A stretch of DNA of 64,000 bases, taken from the NCBI RefSeq assembly GCF_900169715.1, contig NZ_LT835161.1, positions 372,001 to 436,000 of the forward strand. The letters run 5' to 3'. Position numbers and translations under genes: made by a program. Numbering within the stretch: the first letter of the stretch is position 1; the number at the start of each line of letters is the position of its first letter. Below, in pieces: positions 8,774 to 17,383 of the stretch. A model generated the notes under the pieces. It saw only the letters and a list, made by a program, of their open reading frames with translations, did not search any database and had not been told where the DNA came from. This DNA is from Kocuria massiliensis (lineage in GTDB: Bacteria > Actinomycetota > Actinomycetes > Actinomycetales > Micrococcaceae).

Positions 8774-10276
8774 CTACTCGTGGGGAGTAGCCGTGGATGA
8801 AGCACCGATACCAGCGAGGTGGTGGGTGATGATTGCCGTGGCCTCGTACAGGCTTCGGTAGTCCTCGTACAACGCGTCGTACAGCGGAATATCGCGGGGT
8901 TCGATGACTTTGGCGACGGGATTCCAGGTGTCCAATTCGGAGGCCGCGTCCAGGGCCTGAGCGACCATGAAGGCATTTCCATACGAGGCACCGACCGAGT
9001 GGCGGTGGATGCGCTGTGGCCGACCCGTCACATCGGAAACGATCTGGGGCCAGAGATCCGAGCCCACGCCGCCTCCCGCGCAGGTGATGGTGTCGATCTG
9101 GGCCCCTGCCTGCTCCATGACGTCGATATTGTGCCGAACGGCGAAGGCCGTTGCCTCGAGCAGGGAACGGTAGATGTGTCCGCGCGTATGATCCAAGGTC
9201 AGCCCGGCCATCACGCCCCTGGCGTCCGGGTCTTGAATCGGTGTCCGCTCGCCCGCGAAATAGGGGAGGGTCAGCAGCCCTTCGGAACCGGGCGATATCT
9301 GCTCGGCCTCGGCGATAAGCTCCGCGAAATCGTTCGCGCCGGTCATGTTCTTAAACCATTGCGTGAGCGCGCCGGACGTGGCCAAACCGCCGGCCAAGTT
9401 GCGAGTTCCTTCGCGCGTGCCGGTGGTGCCCCACATTGAGGCGTGGCGGAGTCGCTCGGGCGAATTCGCGATCAGGAAGAGCGTGGTCCCGTACATCAGG
9501 AACAGTTCGTTGGCGGAGGTCGCCCCCACGGATTCCTGCTCGGACCACGCGTCGATACTTCCGAAGATCACGGGGATTCCGGCCTCAAGCTCGGGCAACT
9601 CGTCGGTGGGCCGCGTCTGTCCGCAGATCTCGTTGCTCCAGCCCAGTCGCGGCAGCTCGAGCCCGTCGGCGAACCGACGCGTCGTCTCGTGGGCCCACTG
9701 GCAGTTCTCCGGGTCGTAGAACGGGGTGCATTGACTGGCCGAGTGCCGGTCCAGGACGTATTCCCCCGTGAGATGCCGAATAATCCAGCTGGAGGGCATG
9801 TAAAATCGCACCCCCTCGCCGAAGGCCTCCGGGTGCCTCTTGGCGAACCACAGGAGTTTGGGTCCGGCCGCTTGCGAGGTTAGTGGAGAATCGTAGGTCC
9901 GCAGGATCGACGACGACCCGAGCTCTTCGGTGAGCTCGTCGATTTCGGCACGAGCCCTGTAGTCCACGCCGTAGAGGGCCGCCGGCGCCAGCGGTTCATC
10001 GGAAAGAGTGGTCACTCCGACGCAGGGGCCCATCCCAGAAACCCCGATGCCCGTTATTCGTACTCCCGCGCCGCCCACGAGCTCAGCGTAGAGTTCACGG
10101 AATTCACGCCACCACGTGGTCATATCCATCTGCACGACGCCGTGGGGAAGGCGCTCGACCTCGTGAGTGAGGCTCCGAGTCGCCGCGACGGATCCGTCGG
10201 GCCTGACGAGCACCGCCTTGGTGCTGGAGGTTCCGACGTCGAGACCGAAAAAAGCGTGATCTGTCATATATTCCAT
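8774..10276 (-). CDS. FGGY-family carbohydrate kinase
   Basis: 500 residues. The N-terminal GLDVGTSSTKAVLV, the central YGTTLFL and the C-terminal CAGGGVGSDLWPQIVSDVTG are the FGGY phosphate, hinge and adenosine-binding motifs; PYFAGERTPIQDPDARG is the common substrate-side loop. It is distinct from the xylulokinase in the window and its sugar is not evident; L-xylulose, ribulose or another ketose are all possible. First gene of a two-gene unit with the frameshifted short-chain dehydrogenase on the same strand. Start taken at the ATG at 10276 (AAGG about 12 bases upstream); an in-frame ATG at 10267 is an alternative. Confidence 0.8.
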   Translation of the reverse strand: MEYMTDHAFFGLDVGTSSTKAVLVRPDGSVAATRSLTHEVERLPHGVVQMDMTTWWREFRELYAELVGGAGVRITGIGVSGMGPCVGVTTLSDEPLAPAALYGVDYRARAEIDELTEELGSSSILRTYDSPLTSQAAGPKLLWFAKRHPEAFGEGVRFYMPSSWIIRHLTGEYVLDRHSASQCTPFYDPENCQWAHETTRRFADGLELPRLGWSNEICGQTRPTDELPELEAGIPVIFGSIDAWSEQESVGATSANELFLMYGTTLFLIANSPERLRHASMWGTTGTREGTRNLAGGLATSGALTQWFKNMTGANDFAELIAEAEQISPGSEGLLTLPYFAGERTPIQDPDARGVMAGLTLDHTRGHIYRSLLEATAFAVRHNIDVMEQAGAQIDTITCAGGGVGSDLWPQIVSDVTGRPQRIHRHSVGASYGNAFMVAQALDAASELDTWNPVAKVIEPRDIPLYDALYEDYRSLYEATAIITHHLAGIGASSTATPHE

Positions 10277-10314
10277 AGTGACGCACGACCTTCACGTCGG
10301 GCTAGGTCGGCACG

Positions 10315-11010
10315 CTAATCGACAGGTCCGTGTCCCCGAATCCAGTCCGAATCGTAATGGTCGGGGTCTTGACCGCGGTCCTGGTTCCTGCGGCGTTCCG
10401 CATAGTCGGTTTTGCGGAGAATGGCGTCGTCCTCATCGGGAGTCGTCCATAGCCTCAGGGCGACGAGTCCAGCGGAAAGGCTCGCCATGAGCAGGAGGAG
10501 AAAGCCGAGCTCGGACCAAATCAGCACATGGGTGCGGATGTGGACGCTGTCTTCGCCGCTAAGCCACCCGGGGATCAGGTAACTGATGACGAAAAAGACG
10601 ACGCTGATCAGCAACATTCCGATCGGGATCCAAAACCACCGGGCCCCGGGGCGTCGGTGGGGCCGCCCACCGGGCTCACGGAAGGCCGGCAACAAGCGCC
10701 ACCAAACGGAGACGAGTCCTGCCGCGCCCACGAGGACCGGCGCGATCCCAATGAGCGCCCACCTCGAATGTCCCGAGGCGGCGAGCCCAAAGAAGAGGAG
10801 GATCCCTAATAGCCCGGCGGCCAGGGAGAGGCCGGCGGCCATGCGCCGGTACGCGGAGGGGCGGTCTCCCGGGTTTCGGGAAAAGCCGGAGGCTTTCTCG
10901 GGGGACGAATCGCGGAATGAGCCTGAGCCGTCATGGTCCGAGGCGCGTATGCCGTACGCGGGGTGGTCCTCCAAAGGGTCGTGGGGTCGCGTCGGGTTGA
11001 CGTTGCTCAA
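10315..11010 (-). CDS. Four-helix membrane protein of unknown function
   Basis: 231 residues from a TTG start preceded by GGAGGGAGG at a 6-base spacing; an ATG 37 codons earlier has no ribosome binding site and the extra segment looks non-coding. The first ~55 residues are polar and disordered-looking, followed by two pairs of transmembrane helices, an arginine/proline-rich cytoplasmic loop between the pairs (REPGGRPHRRPGARW) and a charged C-terminal tail. I do not recognise a family. It lies 38 bp upstream of the FGGY kinase on the same strand, so read-through is possible, but nothing ties it to sugar metabolism. Confidence 0.6.
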   Translation of the reverse strand: MSNVNPTRPHDPLEDHPAYGIRASDHDGSGSFRDSSPEKASGFSRNPGDRPSAYRRMAAGLSLAAGLLGILLFFGLAASGHSRWALIGIAPVLVGAAGLVSVWWRLLPAFREPGGRPHRRPGARWFWIPIGMLLISVVFFVISYLIPGWLSGEDSVHIRTHVLIWSELGFLLLLMASLSAGLVALRLWTTPDEDDAILRKTDYAERRRNQDRGQDPDHYDSDWIRGHGPVD

Positions 11011-11215
11011 ACCGGGCCTCCCTCCGAGGTTTGTGAGGTGCGGGGAATTTCGGCGCACCGTGGGGGCGGCGAACTGTGGTGCCGTGCCTCTATGGTAGGC
11101 CGCGCCGTCGGCCCGAGTCACTGACGATACCGATCGTCACAGGCCCATTTCCCAGACAAATTTCAGATCTGGTGCACGAAATACTCAGATCAATTAGTTA
11201 CTGTTGCTATGCAAA

Positions 11216-11258
11216 GCCCGGGGGATCTGAGGAAGTGCGAGCCGCAGATCCCCCGGGC
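11216..11258 (-). terminator. Terminator of the HAD phosphatase gene
   Basis: A perfect 14-bp stem (11216-11229 with 11245-11258, core CCCGGGGGATCTG) followed on the minus strand by TTTGC. It is 36 bp beyond the stop codon of the HAD gene. Confidence 0.7.
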
Positions 11259-11293
11259 ATTGTGTTGCCCGGGGCGGAATCTGACGACTCGTC

Positions 11294-12019
11294 TTACCCG
11301 ATCCACGCGTTCATGTGTCGGAGGAAATCGGGATCCGTGAAGCTCGACGTCGCAAAGTGAGCGGCTGGCGCTTCGTCGGCGGGGTCACTCAGGGTGATCA
11401 CGCGGGTTCCCGCAGCTACCGCCGCCGCGGCTCCCGGCCCCGAATCTTCGAAGGTGAGGGCGCGCTCGGGGGTTGCCTTGAGGGTGTTGATAGCGGCCAG
11501 GTACATATCCGGTGCCGGCTTGCCATGTGCGACGTCGTCCGACGACACCCACGTTGTGAGATACGGCTTGTAGCCGGCCACGTCCAGCTTGATGTCGAGG
11601 ATCTCCCGCGAAGAATTTGAGGCCACAGCCACGGGGACGACCTCCGCGAAGGCGCGGACGAGGTCCATGGCGCCCGGGATGAGGTCGACGCCGCGAGCAA
11701 TGCGTTCGCGGTCGAGCTCGCTCAGGCGATCCAAAATTTCACGGCTTCGTCCGGCGAGTTCCTCCTCGGACGTGCCGCTCGGTAGTTCTTCTCGCGCCAG
11801 GCCCTCGGCGATGACGGTGGCCGGCATGGCGGTCATCTTGTCGGCCATGAGATGAGGGTCGCCTATGCCCAAGTCGTGACTCACTCGGGCGACTGTTTCG
11901 CCCCATGACCGCTCGGTATCCATGAGAACTCCATCACAGTCAAAGACCACCGCTGTTGGGGTCCAATCGGGGGAAAAGGTGGACGGGCTCAGCGGTGCTG
12001 ACCAGGAAAGAAACGTCAT
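11294..12019 (-). CDS. HAD-superfamily phosphatase (phosphoglucomutase-like)
   Basis: About 241 residues. Motif I is FDCDGVLMDTE, with the nucleophile and acid/base aspartates. An alpha-helical cap follows. Motif II is VASNSSREI. The lysine of motif III lies near AHGKPAPDMY, and motif IV is TFEDSGPGAAAA. These place it with the beta-phosphoglucomutase-like HAD phosphatases acting on small sugar phosphates. Several in-frame ATGs occur upstream (12121, 12031, 12028). 12019 is preferred because GGGA precedes it by 4 bases and the extra N-terminal residues do not belong to the fold, but this start is uncertain. Divergent from the iron-uptake operon. Confidence 0.75.
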   Translation of the reverse strand: MTFLSWSAPLSPSTFSPDWTPTAVVFDCDGVLMDTERSWGETVARVSHDLGIGDPHLMADKMTAMPATVIAEGLAREELPSGTSEEELAGRSREILDRLSELDRERIARGVDLIPGAMDLVRAFAEVVPVAVASNSSREILDIKLDVAGYKPYLTTWVSSDDVAHGKPAPDMYLAAINTLKATPERALTFEDSGPGAAAAVAAGTRVITLSDPADEAPAAHFATSSFTDPDFLRHMNAWIG

Positions 12020-12167
12020 GAATCCCATCATGGCAGGCCGCAGAACGTCGCGCGAAGTGCCGCATTCATGACATGTCACGACGCGGCGGGGGCGTGCAGG
12101 GGAAGCGGCATCCGGAATCATTTAGGTCATTTTTTCTTGTCCTAATTACCTCACGGGCGTGGTATGT

Positions 12168-12186
12168 TGAGGCTTGCCTTACAAAC
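12168..12186 (+). promoter_or_regulatory. DtxR/IdeR-like iron box
   Basis: TGAGGCTTGCCTTAC and its flank match the mycobacterial IdeR/DtxR operator (TTAGGTTAGCCTAACCTAA) at about 13 of 19 positions, including the GCCT centre. It lies 97 bp before the start of a ferric-siderophore binding lipoprotein, where an iron repressor is expected. No stand-alone promoter hexamers are convincing here. Confidence 0.55.
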
Positions 12187-12282
12187 TCTGCATGTGCGGG
12201 ATGAGTAGGCCAAACATCATTCGCGCGGGCTCTGGACTCGTATTCAGCGGTCTTGTCCCCGACCAAGAGGAGTAACGACACC

Positions 12283-13338
12283 ATGGTTTCCCTTTCACGT
12301 GGCACCTTCCTGAAGGCCGCCGCGGCCTCAGCCGCAGCGCTTGCGCTCGCCAGCTGCTCGACCGGCTCGAAGGACGACTCTTCATCGGGTGGCAATGGTG
12401 CCTCCGCCGAGTCTGGTGCATTCCCCGTGACTCTTCAGTCCCCGTTCGGCGAGACCAAGATCGAGTCTGAGCCCAAGAAGGTCGTGGGCGTCGGTTGGAT
12501 CAACGCCGAAATCATTCTGTCCCTGGGCGTCGTCCCTATCGGCTCGGGCTATGTGAACTGGGGCGAAAACAAGAACCACTCGACCGACTGGTTTGATGCG
12601 AAGGTCAAGGACCTCGGTGGAGAATTGCCGAAGCGCTTCCCTGAGACCGATGGCATTAACTTTGAAGAAATCGCCAAACTGTCCCCGGACCTGATCGTCT
12701 CCGCGGTTGGAACCATGGATCAAGAGACCTTCAATAAGCTCAAGGACATCGCCCCGGTCGTCGTTTACGGCAAGGACCACCAAGACGGCTGGACCGTGCC
12801 GTGGCAGGACTCGACGCGCACCATCGGTAAGGCGCTCGGCCGCAGCAAGGCCGCCGACGACCTCGTCCAGAAGGTCGAGGGCAAGCTCAAGGACGCGGCA
12901 TCGAAGTACAGCCAGCTCAAGGACGCGACGTTCGTGGCCTCCAACCTGTCCGTTGCTGAGGCGCAGCCCTCCATCAGCGTGTATGCCCAAGGCGATGGAC
13001 GCGTGAACTTCCTCGAGTCGTTGGGTATGAAGCTCGCCGACTCCGTCAAGTCCCTCAAGACCGATACCTTCTACGGCACCTGGTCCAATGAGCGCGCCTC
13101 CGAGCTGACCTCGGACATGCTCTACTCCTGGGTCGACTCCGAAGAGAGCATCAACAAGATCAAGTCCAACGCCGTCCTCAAGCAGATCCCCGCGATTGCC
13201 AAGGACGCCGCCGTCCTCGACGCGGACCAGAAGGAAGCCCTCGGCATGGGCAATTCGCCCATCGGCATCGAGTGGCTCCTGGATAACACCGAGTTCGTGA
13301 AGAAGATCGCCGACGCCGTCACCAACGGTAAGAAGTAG
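12283..13338 (+). CDS. Ferric-siderophore ABC transporter, substrate-binding lipoprotein
   Basis: 351 residues. The N-terminus is a lipoprotein signal peptide with the lipobox LASC (C25); an SRGTFLKAAAA stretch resembles a Tat-like basic region. The mature part has the two-lobed periplasmic-binding fold of the FepB/FhuD class (KKVVGVGWINAEIILSLGVVPIG, then LSPDLIVSAVGTMDQETFNKL). It would capture an Fe(III)-siderophore outside the membrane and pass it to the permeases encoded next. ATG at 12283 chosen over an upstream in-frame start because AAGAGGAG lies 10 bases before it. First gene of a five-gene operon behind an iron box. Confidence 0.9.
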   Translation: MVSLSRGTFLKAAAASAAALALASCSTGSKDDSSSGGNGASAESGAFPVTLQSPFGETKIESEPKKVVGVGWINAEIILSLGVVPIGSGYVNWGENKNHSTDWFDAKVKDLGGELPKRFPETDGINFEEIAKLSPDLIVSAVGTMDQETFNKLKDIAPVVVYGKDHQDGWTVPWQDSTRTIGKALGRSKAADDLVQKVEGKLKDAASKYSQLKDATFVASNLSVAEAQPSISVYAQGDGRVNFLESLGMKLADSVKSLKTDTFYGTWSNERASELTSDMLYSWVDSEESINKIKSNAVLKQIPAIAKDAAVLDADQKEALGMGNSPIGIEWLLDNTEFVKKIADAVTNGKK

Positions 13339-13351
13339 GCACAGGCTCTTC

Positions 13352-14392
13352 ATGTCCACAGCCGTCGATACCCGTCGACATCAAGCGCCGGTCAAGGCAG
13401 GATCCCGCCAGGGAACTGTCTTGGTCGGCGTCTTGGCACTCCTCATCCTGACCGTTCTGGGCTCGTTGTTATTGGGCTCGAACATGATCTCGCCTGCTGC
13501 TGCCCTTCGCGGGCTGGCCCACCCCGGTTCCGGGTCTCCGGAATCTGTGATTATGTCGGGCCGTATTCTGCGGACGGTCATCGGTGTGGTCATCGGCGCA
13601 AGCCTTGCAGCGGCCGGTGCGGCGATGCAGGGCGTCACCCGTAACCCTCTGGGCGACCCCGCCATCCTCGGGATTAACGCCGGGTGTTCGTGTTTCGTGG
13701 TGATCGGCATCGCGTGGGTTGGGGCCTCGGGTGCCCCGGCCTATGCCGCTTGGGCTTTGATCGGCGCGGCTGTGGCAGCCGTCGCGGTGTATTCCATTGC
13801 CAGCATGGGCCGAGGAGGAGCAACTCCCATCAAGCTCGCCTTGGTCGGTGCGGCATTCAGCGCCGGGGCCATGTCGATTACGAACGCTTTGATCTTGCAG
13901 GGGCAGAAGACCCTCGACGAATTCCGTCGCTGGCAGATCGGCTCCTTGTCTCGCTCCTCCTTCGAGGATCTGCTGAGCCTGTCGCCCGTGATCGTCGTCG
14001 GACTCCTTTTGACCGTCGGACTTGCCTCATCCATGAATAACTTCGCCCTCGGGGACGACATGGCTAAATCGCTCGGGGAAAAGGTGGCCCTCAAGCGCTT
14101 CGTGATCTTCGTGGGGATCGCCGCCCTGTGCGCCGCGAGCGTGGCGCTCGCGGGCCCCATCGCCTTCCTCGGGCTCATGATTCCTCACGCGGTGCGGTCT
14201 CTGACTGGCCCGGATTACCGGTGGATCCTGCCACTGAGCGTCGTGGCCGGTCCGACGATTCTCCTCGTGGCCGACGTCGTGGGCCGTGTTCTCCTGCCGC
14301 CGACCGAAGTCGAGGTGGGAGTCACGATGGCCATCGTGGGCGTGCCGACCTTCATCTACCTGATTCGCTCCCGGAAGGCGGTCAATCTATGA
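13352..14392 (+). CDS. Iron-siderophore ABC permease (FecCD family), first subunit
   Basis: 346 residues with about ten hydrophobic helices. Family hallmarks are GRILRTVIGVVIGASLAAAG, MQGVTRNPLGDPAILGINAG and GPIAFLGLMIPHAVR near the C-terminus, the loop that contacts the ATPase. Forms a heterodimeric channel with the next gene product. Starts 13 bp after the lipoprotein gene; its TGA overlaps the next start (ATGA), so the two permeases are translationally coupled. Confidence 0.92.
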   Translation: MSTAVDTRRHQAPVKAGSRQGTVLVGVLALLILTVLGSLLLGSNMISPAAALRGLAHPGSGSPESVIMSGRILRTVIGVVIGASLAAAGAAMQGVTRNPLGDPAILGINAGCSCFVVIGIAWVGASGAPAYAAWALIGAAVAAVAVYSIASMGRGGATPIKLALVGAAFSAGAMSITNALILQGQKTLDEFRRWQIGSLSRSSFEDLLSLSPVIVVGLLLTVGLASSMNNFALGDDMAKSLGEKVALKRFVIFVGIAALCAASVALAGPIAFLGLMIPHAVRSLTGPDYRWILPLSVVAGPTILLVADVVGRVLLPPTEVEVGVTMAIVGVPTFIYLIRSRKAVNL

Positions 14393-15468
14393 GCACCGCG
14401 ATTGCAGAACGAACCACGACTCCCGCTCGGTCGAAGAACCCAGCGGTCGACGTCCGAGCGCTTCGACACCAGAGGAAACTTCGCTCTCGTCTCGTGATTC
14501 CAGTCTTGGCTGTGGCGTTGGTGCTCGCCATCGGAATCCGCGTGCTCTTGGGTAGCTATAGCGTGACGATCCCAGATTTCTTCTCGATCCTGATGGGCCA
14601 CACGATCCCCGGAGCCGGAGGCGCCCGCTTCATCGTTCTCCAGGAAAAACTGCCGCATGCGGTTTTGGGCGCCCTCGCGGGCCTGGCCTTTGGTTGCGCC
14701 GGTGCGATCTTTCAATTGCTCTTGCGTAACCCTCTAGCCAGCCCGGACATCATCGGCATCAACGCGTCCTCGAGCCTCGGGGCGGTCGCGGCCCTCGCCT
14801 TCTTTGGCGCGTCGAGCACCGGAATGGCCGTCGGTGGATTGCTCGGGGCGGTGGCATGCGCGGTCGTCATCTTCGGGCTCTCGGTTGGCCGGGACGGGCT
14901 CGTCGGCAACCGCTTTGTGTTGATCGGTTTGGGGGTCGCTGTGCTCGCGATCGCCTTGGCGAACTATCTCCTGTCCAGAATCAATATTTATCAGGCTGCC
15001 GACGCCGCGATCTGGCTGACCGGATCGCTCGGTTCCGCCAACTGGTCGAGGATCACGATGCTCGCCGTCGTTCTCCTGATTCTCCTTCCCCTGAGCGCCA
15101 TCTTGACCCGGAACCTCCATGCGATGGAGGTCGGTGACGAATTGGCCAGGGGGCTCGGTGTTCCCGTAGCCGCCACGCGATGGGTGTACATCGGGCTCGC
15201 CGTGGTCATGGTTGCCTTTGCCGTGGCCGTGACCGGGCCCATCACGTTCGTTGCGTTCGTGTCAGGGCCGATCGCCCGCAAGCTCATCGGCGGCCGGCAT
15301 TCGCTCGTGGCCTCCGCACTGATCGGCGCGATCATCGTCGTACTGGCCGACTTTGCCGCCGCCGAATTGATCCCCGGCGGGCGTTTACCGGTCGGCGTCG
15401 TGACAGGCGTCGTCGGCGCACCCATTCTGCTGTGGCTCGTCGCTTCGGCCAATAAGGAAAGGTCTTGA
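14389..15468 (+). CDS. Iron-siderophore ABC permease (FecCD family), second subunit
   Basis: 359 residues. A ~45-residue basic cytoplasmic N-terminus precedes the first membrane helix; the family motifs recur as AGLAFGCAGAIFQLLLRNPL, ASPDIIGINASSSLGA and GPITFVAFVSGPIAR. The start is the ATG overlapping the previous stop codon; longer in-frame versions run inside the preceding gene and are artefacts. Partner of the first permease. Confidence 0.92.
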   Translation: MSTAIAERTTTPARSKNPAVDVRALRHQRKLRSRLVIPVLAVALVLAIGIRVLLGSYSVTIPDFFSILMGHTIPGAGGARFIVLQEKLPHAVLGALAGLAFGCAGAIFQLLLRNPLASPDIIGINASSSLGAVAALAFFGASSTGMAVGGLLGAVACAVVIFGLSVGRDGLVGNRFVLIGLGVAVLAIALANYLLSRINIYQAADAAIWLTGSLGSANWSRITMLAVVLLILLPLSAILTRNLHAMEVGDELARGLGVPVAATRWVYIGLAVVMVAFAVAVTGPITFVAFVSGPIARKLIGGRHSLVASALIGAIIVVLADFAAAELIPGGRLPVGVVTGVVGAPILLWLVASANKERS

Positions 15469-15473
15469 TTTCC

Positions 15474-16292
15474 ATGGCTCAATCCACTGTCGCCGCCGGG
15501 GAAGGTCTCCGGCTGTGCGCGGAATCCCTCACCCTGAACTATGGCGGCCGCAATATCGTGGAAAACCTCGACTTTGAGGTGCCGCAGGGGCGCGTGACAT
15601 CGATCATCGGTCCCAACGGTTGCGGTAAGTCCACGGTGCTCCGAGGGTTTTCACGTTTATTGAAGCCCGCTTCTGGTCGCGTACACCTGGACGGCAAAGA
15701 CCTCGCCCGGTATGGCTCACGGGAATTTGCCCGACGGGTGGGCCTCCTGCCGCAGGACCCGGTGGCGCCGGAAGGCATCACGGTGGTCGATCTGGTGTCA
15801 CGTGGTCGCTACCCGTACCAAGGAATGTTCTCCAAGGCTTCTCGCGAAGACGACGACGCCGTCGCCTGGGCGCTGGAAGCCACGCACACCGATCACCTGG
15901 CGTCCTGCCAGGTGGCAGAGCTTTCTGGGGGCCAGCGTCAGCGCGTCTGGATCGCCATGGCTCTTGCTCAAGAGACCGACGTCTTGCTCCTCGACGAGCC
16001 GACCACCTACCTCGACCTAGCGCATCAGGTCGAGCTCCTGGATCTCGTTGTTGAACTTAACCGCACGCGTGGAACGACGATGGTCCTGGTGTTGCACGAG
16101 CTCAATCTCGCGGCTCGGTGTGCAGACTATCTGGTGGCCATGAAGGACGGCGCCATCGCCTTGGCGGGGGATCCCCGGGACGTCATCACCCGCGACCATC
16201 TGGCGGACGTTTTCGGCTTGGACGCGCTGGTCAGCACCGACGACGCCGGATCACCCGTGGTGGTGCCGGTACCACGAAAGGAATTCGTATGA
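15474..16292 (+). CDS. Iron-siderophore ABC transporter ATP-binding protein
   Basis: 272 residues. Walker A GPNGCGKST, Q-loop LPQDPVAPEG, signature LSGGQRQRVWIAMALAQ, Walker B VLLLDEPTTYLD and the H-loop histidine in LVLHELNLAAR are all present, matching the FepC/FhuC group. Powers uptake by the two permeases encoded before it. The ATG at 15474 has AAGGAAAGG 11 bases upstream; a TTG at 15465 that overlaps the previous stop is too close to the ribosome binding site. Confidence 0.93.
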   Translation: MAQSTVAAGEGLRLCAESLTLNYGGRNIVENLDFEVPQGRVTSIIGPNGCGKSTVLRGFSRLLKPASGRVHLDGKDLARYGSREFARRVGLLPQDPVAPEGITVVDLVSRGRYPYQGMFSKASREDDDAVAWALEATHTDHLASCQVAELSGGQRQRVWIAMALAQETDVLLLDEPTTYLDLAHQVELLDLVVELNRTRGTTMVLVLHELNLAARCADYLVAMKDGAIALAGDPRDVITRDHLADVFGLDALVSTDDAGSPVVVPVPRKEFV

Positions 16293-17260
16293 GCGCGATC
16301 CCGATGGAACTCTTTGAGGCGCGTGTGACCGGGAAGGAGCGCCTGAGCCGCGACTTCGTCCGGGTGCGTCTAGCCTCGGAGCAATTGACGCGGCTGGCTT
16401 CGCCCGCGGGCAATGGCGAACCCCAGGTCCTGGACGCGTACCTTAAACTCTTCATTCCCCATCCCGATCTGGAGGGGCCGGTGCGGGTCGAGCTCAACGA
16501 GACCTGGCGCCAAAAGTGGTTCGCCGCCGAACCGCACGAACGTGGAGGGTGGATCCGGACGTATACCCTGCGCGATGCCCGCCCGTGGATCTCGCCGGAG
16601 GGCCGTGAAGGGGTCGAAATCGATATCGACTTCGTCCTGCACGAACCCGAGGGCTCCTGTGAGGACGAGACGATGGGACCGGGAGCGTCGTGGGCGGACA
16701 ACGCCCAGGTCGGCGACCCTCTGACGTTTATTGGTCCGTCCCGGGAGGGGCAACTGTGGACCATGTGGAACCCGTCAAAGGCGAGCAACGTAGTGGCCTG
16801 CGCCGACGAAACCGCGATCCCTGCGGCATTGTCAGTGCTGCGGTTCCTACCCGAGGGGTCACATTCGATTTTCCTGATGGAGCTTCCGAGCGGCAACGAG
16901 AGCCTGATTGAATCCGCGAAGCCGTTGATTGAGGCCGCCTCGAAGCATTCCGAGGTTGAAGTGCACTGGCTCCAGCGTGACGACGGCGTCCAACGCGGTA
17001 AGCTCACCCTCCAGGCGTTGAGGGAGGCTTTTGGCTTGGACCCCAAGGAAGAAGACGCCGACAGCCCCTTGGGCGTACGGTTGCCTGCCGACGAGTTCGT
17101 GTGGGGCACCAGCGAGCAGCCCGGCGAAACGTATGTCTATCTCGCGGGGGAGGCCTCGGTGGTTCGAGCCTCACGACGCGTCTGCGTCAACGAAGCGGGC
17201 GTCGATAAGGCGAGCATTTCCTTCATGGGGTATTGGAAAGCTGGCCACGCGGAATCCTGA
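16289..17260 (+). CDS. Siderophore-interacting protein (ferric-siderophore reductase)
   Basis: 323 residues. An N-terminal FAD-binding barrel has the flavin motif RTYT (90-93), followed by a C-terminal SIP NAD(P)H-binding domain ending VYLAGEASVVRASRR and a terminal SFMGYWKAG, both typical of ViuB/SIP proteins. It reduces the imported Fe(III)-siderophore in the cytoplasm to release Fe(II). Start overlaps the ATPase stop (ATGA). Last gene of the operon; no clear hairpin follows. Confidence 0.9.
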   Translation: MSAIPMELFEARVTGKERLSRDFVRVRLASEQLTRLASPAGNGEPQVLDAYLKLFIPHPDLEGPVRVELNETWRQKWFAAEPHERGGWIRTYTLRDARPWISPEGREGVEIDIDFVLHEPEGSCEDETMGPGASWADNAQVGDPLTFIGPSREGQLWTMWNPSKASNVVACADETAIPAALSVLRFLPEGSHSIFLMELPSGNESLIESAKPLIEAASKHSEVEVHWLQRDDGVQRGKLTLQALREAFGLDPKEEDADSPLGVRLPADEFVWGTSEQPGETYVYLAGEASVVRASRRVCVNEAGVDKASISFMGYWKAGHAES

Positions 17261-17383
17261 CACATCCGCGCGTCTCGAGAGTTTAACGTTATTGCCCCGT
17301 CCTGACGTGCGATATTAGCCTCAAGGTAGGCCTCCGCCGTCTGCGGTGTGCCGTTCCCCTGAAGAGCGCGAATGTGGTGAGTG

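Noticed and set aside
8533-8991. Separate 152-codon gene on the minus strand
   Set aside because: Its N-terminal part lies in the end of the FGGY kinase gene, and the rest is the start of the frameshifted short-chain dehydrogenase.
12122-12145. TTAGG...CCTAA as a second iron box
   Set aside because: The arms are separated by 14 bases instead of the 9 of the IdeR/DtxR operator.
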